Assembly: GCA_020718925.1 (NCBI GenBank)
Contig: DYRC01000161.1
Location: forward strand, 1,349-8,980
DNA length: 7,632 nucleotides
DNA from: Desulfonema limicola
GTDB lineage: Bacteria; Desulfobacterota; Desulfobacteria; Desulfobacterales; DYRC01
Direction of reading: 5' to 3'
Shown piece by piece: positions 5,686-7,632 of the stretch. How positions within the stretch are numbered: position 1 is the first letter of the stretch; every line of letters begins with the position of its first letter. The position numbers and the translations under genes are program-made. Under the pieces are notes generated by a model. The model saw only the letters and a list, made by a program, of their open reading frames with translations, did not search any database and was not told the DNA's origin.

Positions 5686-7323
5686 CTACTTTTTTCCCCA
5701 TTCTGAATTTCTGAGTTCAACTCTGCGAATTTTGCCGCTGATGGTTTTGGGCAGAGCATCCACAAAGTCAATTTTTCTGGGATATTTGTACGGTGCGGTT
5801 ACTTTTTTCACATGCTCCTGAAGTTCTTTTGCCAGTTCCGGGCTGGCTTTGTATCCCGGTGCAAGAATGACGAATGCTTTGACAATTTCGCCGCGGGTTT
5901 CATCCGGGCTGGATACAACTGCGGATTCCGCAACTGCCGGATGCTCAATCAACGCACTTTCAACCTCGAACGGACCGATACGATAGCCGGAGGTCAGAAT
6001 CACATCATCTGCACGACCTACAAACCAGAAATAGCCGTCTTCATCCCGATACGCTCTGTCGCCGGTCAGATACCAGTCTCCGCGAAATACGGAAGCGGTT
6101 CTTTCAGGCTCTTTCCAGTATTCTTTGAACAAGCCCATCGGACGATTCGGTTTGACGCGGATTGCAATATCGCCTTCGGTATTGGATGGCAGAATATTGC
6201 CTTTTTCATCAATGACCTGAAGATCAAAGCCGGGCGTGGGTTTGCCCATAGAGCCGAAACGCGGCTCAATACAGGGAAAACTGGCGCAGAGCAGAACAGT
6301 TTCGGTCTGTCCGTAACCATCGCGGATGGTGCAGCCCGTTGCTTTTTTCCAAACTTCGATGATTTCGGGGTTGAGCGGCTCTCCCGCGCCGACACAATGA
6401 CGCAACGTGGTGAATTTATACGCGCTCAGATCCTGAAGCACCAGCATTCGGTAAATAGTCGGTGCGCCGCACATCGTAGTTACCGGATATTTTTGTAAAA
6501 GATCGAGCGTCTTTTTGGGATCAAAACGGTTGGTGTGATGAATAAACTGAGCCGCGCCGCAGTTCCACGGACCGAAATAGCTGCTCCATGCTGCTTTTGC
6601 CCAGCCCGTATCGCTGATGTTCCAGTGCATATCTTCGGGTTTCAGATCCAGCCAGTATCTGCCTGTAACCTGATGTCCGAGCGGATAAGACGTATGCGTA
6701 TGCAGCGCCATTTTCGGCATTCCGACAGTGCCGGAAGTAAAATATACCAGACAGTTATCATCATGGCGGGTTTTGGCGGTCTCGAACTTGTCAGACGCTT
6801 TACTGACCTCATCTGTATAAAACATCCAGTCAGCTCTGGGATTTTCAATCACAATCCGGGTCTTGACGGTGGCGCAATTGTCTCTGACAGCATCAAATTT
6901 TGCGGCAATGTCATTGTTGGTGATAATGCACACCGCTTGAGACGTGTTGGCACGATACTCAAGGTCTTTGGGCGTCAGTTGGGTTGTTCCGGGGGCAATC
7001 ATAACGCCCATGCGGATACAGGCGGTGAAGGTTTCCCACCATTCGATATTTCTGGGAAGAATCACCATAACCACATCGCCCTTTTTTACTCCGCGGGACA
7101 CCAGCAGATTGGCAAGTCTTTTTGAGGCGTTGCTGAGTTCCAAAAAGGTTTTTTTAACTTCATTTCCATCGTCATCTACCCACCACATCGCCAGCTTGTT
7201 CGGGTCTTTTGCCCATTTGTCAATCACATCACCCGCAAAATTGAAATATTCAGGGCATTCCCATTTGAACTCCTTGTACGTCTTGTCATAATCGGTCATG
7301 TTCGGCGTTGTAAGATGACCCAT
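5686..7323 (-). CDS. Acyl-CoA synthetase, ACSM/medium-chain type (AMP-forming)
   Basis: A full-length 545-residue ANL-superfamily ligase of the acetyl/medium-chain (ACSM-like) branch, cytoplasmic, making acyl-CoA from acid, ATP and CoA. Motifs: ATP loop YFTSGTVGMPKMALH (194-208), with Val at the position usually Thr or Ser; SDTGWAKAAWSSYFGPW (237-253); GAGEPLNPE (312-320); DGYGQTE (335-341); TGDRA with D422; hinge GRADD with R437; SGYRIGPFEVESAL (445-458); and PKTISGK with catalytic K531. The Trp-rich region is typical of ligases for medium-chain, branched or aromatic acids. The ATG at 7323 has AAAGGAG 6 nt upstream. It is the first gene of the operon, behind the promoter at 7496-7467 and 53 bases ahead of the membrane-protein gene. 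Its class differs from that of the downstream synthetase, so the two are not a recent duplication. Confidence 0.94.
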   Translation of the reverse strand: MGHLTTPNMTDYDKTYKEFKWECPEYFNFAGDVIDKWAKDPNKLAMWWVDDDGNEVKKTFLELSNASKRLANLLVSRGVKKGDVVMVILPRNIEWWETFTACIRMGVMIAPGTTQLTPKDLEYRANTSQAVCIITNNDIAAKFDAVRDNCATVKTRIVIENPRADWMFYTDEVSKASDKFETAKTRHDDNCLVYFTSGTVGMPKMALHTHTSYPLGHQVTGRYWLDLKPEDMHWNISDTGWAKAAWSSYFGPWNCGAAQFIHHTNRFDPKKTLDLLQKYPVTTMCGAPTIYRMLVLQDLSAYKFTTLRHCVGAGEPLNPEIIEVWKKATGCTIRDGYGQTETVLLCASFPCIEPRFGSMGKPTPGFDLQVIDEKGNILPSNTEGDIAIRVKPNRPMGLFKEYWKEPERTASVFRGDWYLTGDRAYRDEDGYFWFVGRADDVILTSGYRIGPFEVESALIEHPAVAESAVVSSPDETRGEIVKAFVILAPGYKASPELAKELQEHVKKVTAPYKYPRKIDFVDALPKTISGKIRRVELRNSEWGKK

Positions 7324-7407
7324 GCGTTCTCCTTTGGTTGCCGGTAAGAATTAAAAAAATGATTTTTTTCTACAAAGTGAAACCTGATGGTTCATTTTTT
7401 TCAAAAT

Positions 7408-7423
7408 TTATAAGCTCTTATAA
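7408..7423. promoter_or_regulatory. 16-bp palindrome in the operon leader
   Basis: Minus strand TTATAAG-AG-CTTATAA: two perfect 7-base arms around two bases. It lies in the untranslated leader, about 85 bases before the first synthetase start. Either a DNA-binding site or a weak AU hairpin in the RNA. Confidence 0.4.
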
Positions 7424-7435
7424 CACCCCCTTTTA

Positions 7436-7453
7436 TGAACGAGCACTCAATCA
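7436..7453. promoter_or_regulatory. Operator-like imperfect palindrome (TetR/FadR-like)
   Basis: Plus strand TGAACGAGCACTCAATCA fits TGA-N2-GAG-N2-CTC-N2-TCA, 12 of 18 positions symmetric. It resembles the general form of operators of TetR-family fatty-acid regulators such as Bacillus FadR (TGAATGA...TCATTCA), which release DNA on binding acyl-CoA. It begins about 7 bases past the predicted transcription start, where a bound repressor would block. No regulator gene is in the window, so the assignment is inferred. Confidence 0.5.
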
Positions 7454-7466
7454 AATTTATAAACCT

Positions 7467-7496
7467 ATTGTATATCCATTTCCTGATATTTGTCAA
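7467..7496 (-). promoter_or_regulatory. Sigma70 promoter of the acyl-CoA synthetase operon
   Basis: Minus strand: TTGACA (7496-7491, perfect -35), 18-bp spacer, TACAAT (7472-7467, five of six for -10). Transcription would start near 7460, giving a leader of about 135 nt before the first synthetase. It is the best promoter match seen in the window and lies in the only long non-coding stretch. Confidence 0.75.
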
Positions 7497-7632
7497 ACAT
7501 TTTTTTTAAGGCTTGATCAATTGAAGCCACCCGAAAAGACTATTGTAATATTAGGGCTGTTCAATTCTGTTGCTGACTTTTTTAAGATAAGTGATCATAC
7601 AAAATTAATTCAATATTTTTTCCGAAATTTAT
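7497..7632. other. AT-rich non-coding stretch upstream of the promoter
   Basis: No frame looks protein-like and no RNA gene is visible. It contains a small inverted repeat (GGCTT/AAGCC arms, 7510-7528) next to a run of eight T on the plus strand, but the run precedes the stem, so it is not a terminator for a plus-strand transcript. It may be the spacer to a gene beyond the right edge. Confidence 0.4.

Larger units (their letters stand above)
7401..7462 (-). repeat. Short direct repeat flanking the operator-like palindrome
   Basis: Minus-strand TTATAAATTTGA (7462-7451) recurs as TTATAAATTTTGA (7413-7401), differing by one T. The copies lie about 50 bases apart on either side of the 7436-7453 palindrome. 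In AT-rich leader DNA this could be chance, or a pair of protein-binding half-sites. Confidence 0.3.

Noticed and set aside
5812..6498. Long plus-strand open frame (about 228 codons) opposite the first synthetase
   Set aside because: It is the antisense of a clearly conserved acyl-CoA synthetase; the translated sequence has no recognisable motif and there is no ribosome site. Shorter antisense frames (such as 920-1462 and 6535-7125) are rejected for the same reason.
7351..7395. Possible 14-codon leader peptide (ATG at 7395, stop at 7353-7351) in the synthetase leader
   Set aside because: No ribosome binding site, only A-rich sequence before it, and no run of regulatory codons. Likely chance.
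7501..7528. T-run next to a GGCTT/AAGCC inverted repeat, considered as a terminator
   Set aside because: On the plus strand the T-run comes before the stem, and on the minus strand the stem is followed by A residues. Neither orientation fits, and the stem is only five pairs.
7521..7549. Possible plus-strand promoter TTGAAG, 17 bp, TGTAAT, pointing out of the right edge
   Set aside because: The -35 matches only four of six and no downstream gene is visible in the window. AT-rich DNA gives such matches by chance.

Overview
All genes read from the minus strand. The window looks like a chromosomal segment of a moderate-GC bacterium. The two acyl-CoA synthetases flanking an aromatic-rich membrane protein, a DUF169 gene and the density of small toxin-antitoxin (TA) modules suggest an anaerobic acid degrader such as a Desulfobacterota sulfate reducer or syntroph. 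This is an inference from gene content and protein style; there is no rRNA or marker gene to prove it.

Right part (about 7500 down to 2630): a three-gene carboxylic-acid activation operon. A near-consensus sigma70 promoter (TTGACA, 18 bp, TACAAT) at 7496-7467 is followed, just past the expected transcription start, by an 18-bp imperfect palindrome (TGA-N2-GAG-N2-CTC-N2-TCA) placed like a repressor operator. A leader of about 135 nt with a second palindrome comes next. The genes, in order of transcription, are an ACSM-type medium-chain/aromatic acyl-CoA synthetase (7323-5686), a multi-pass membrane protein built from repeated W-P/PQP units (5632-4340), and an AlkK/AAE-type acyl-CoA synthetase (4284-2674). 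A strong hairpin sits between genes 2 and 3, and a terminator-like hairpin follows gene 3. The likely logic is entry or handling of an organic acid at the membrane and ATP-dependent CoA activation by two ligases of different specificity.

Left part (about 2608 down to 1): a cluster of TA genes in the same direction. First is a 68-aa antitoxin with a truncated PemK/MazF toxin (only the first ~30 family-like residues). Beyond it lies an out-of-frame coding-like tail of unknown origin. Next come a Phd/YefM antitoxin and a PIN-domain (VapC-like) toxin that starts at TTG one base after the antitoxin stop. A complete DUF169 gene follows, overlapping the start of a MntA-type antitoxin nucleotidyltransferase. 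The MntA gene overlaps by ATGA the start of HepT, which runs off the left edge. Thus two apparently intact modules (the last one cut by the window edge) and one broken module lie within 2.6 kb, with a metabolic-looking DUF169 gene among them.

The only stretch over 300 bases without a gene is 7324-7632, which holds the promoter, operator-like palindrome and leader described above; its outer 130 bases are AT-rich with nothing I can assign.
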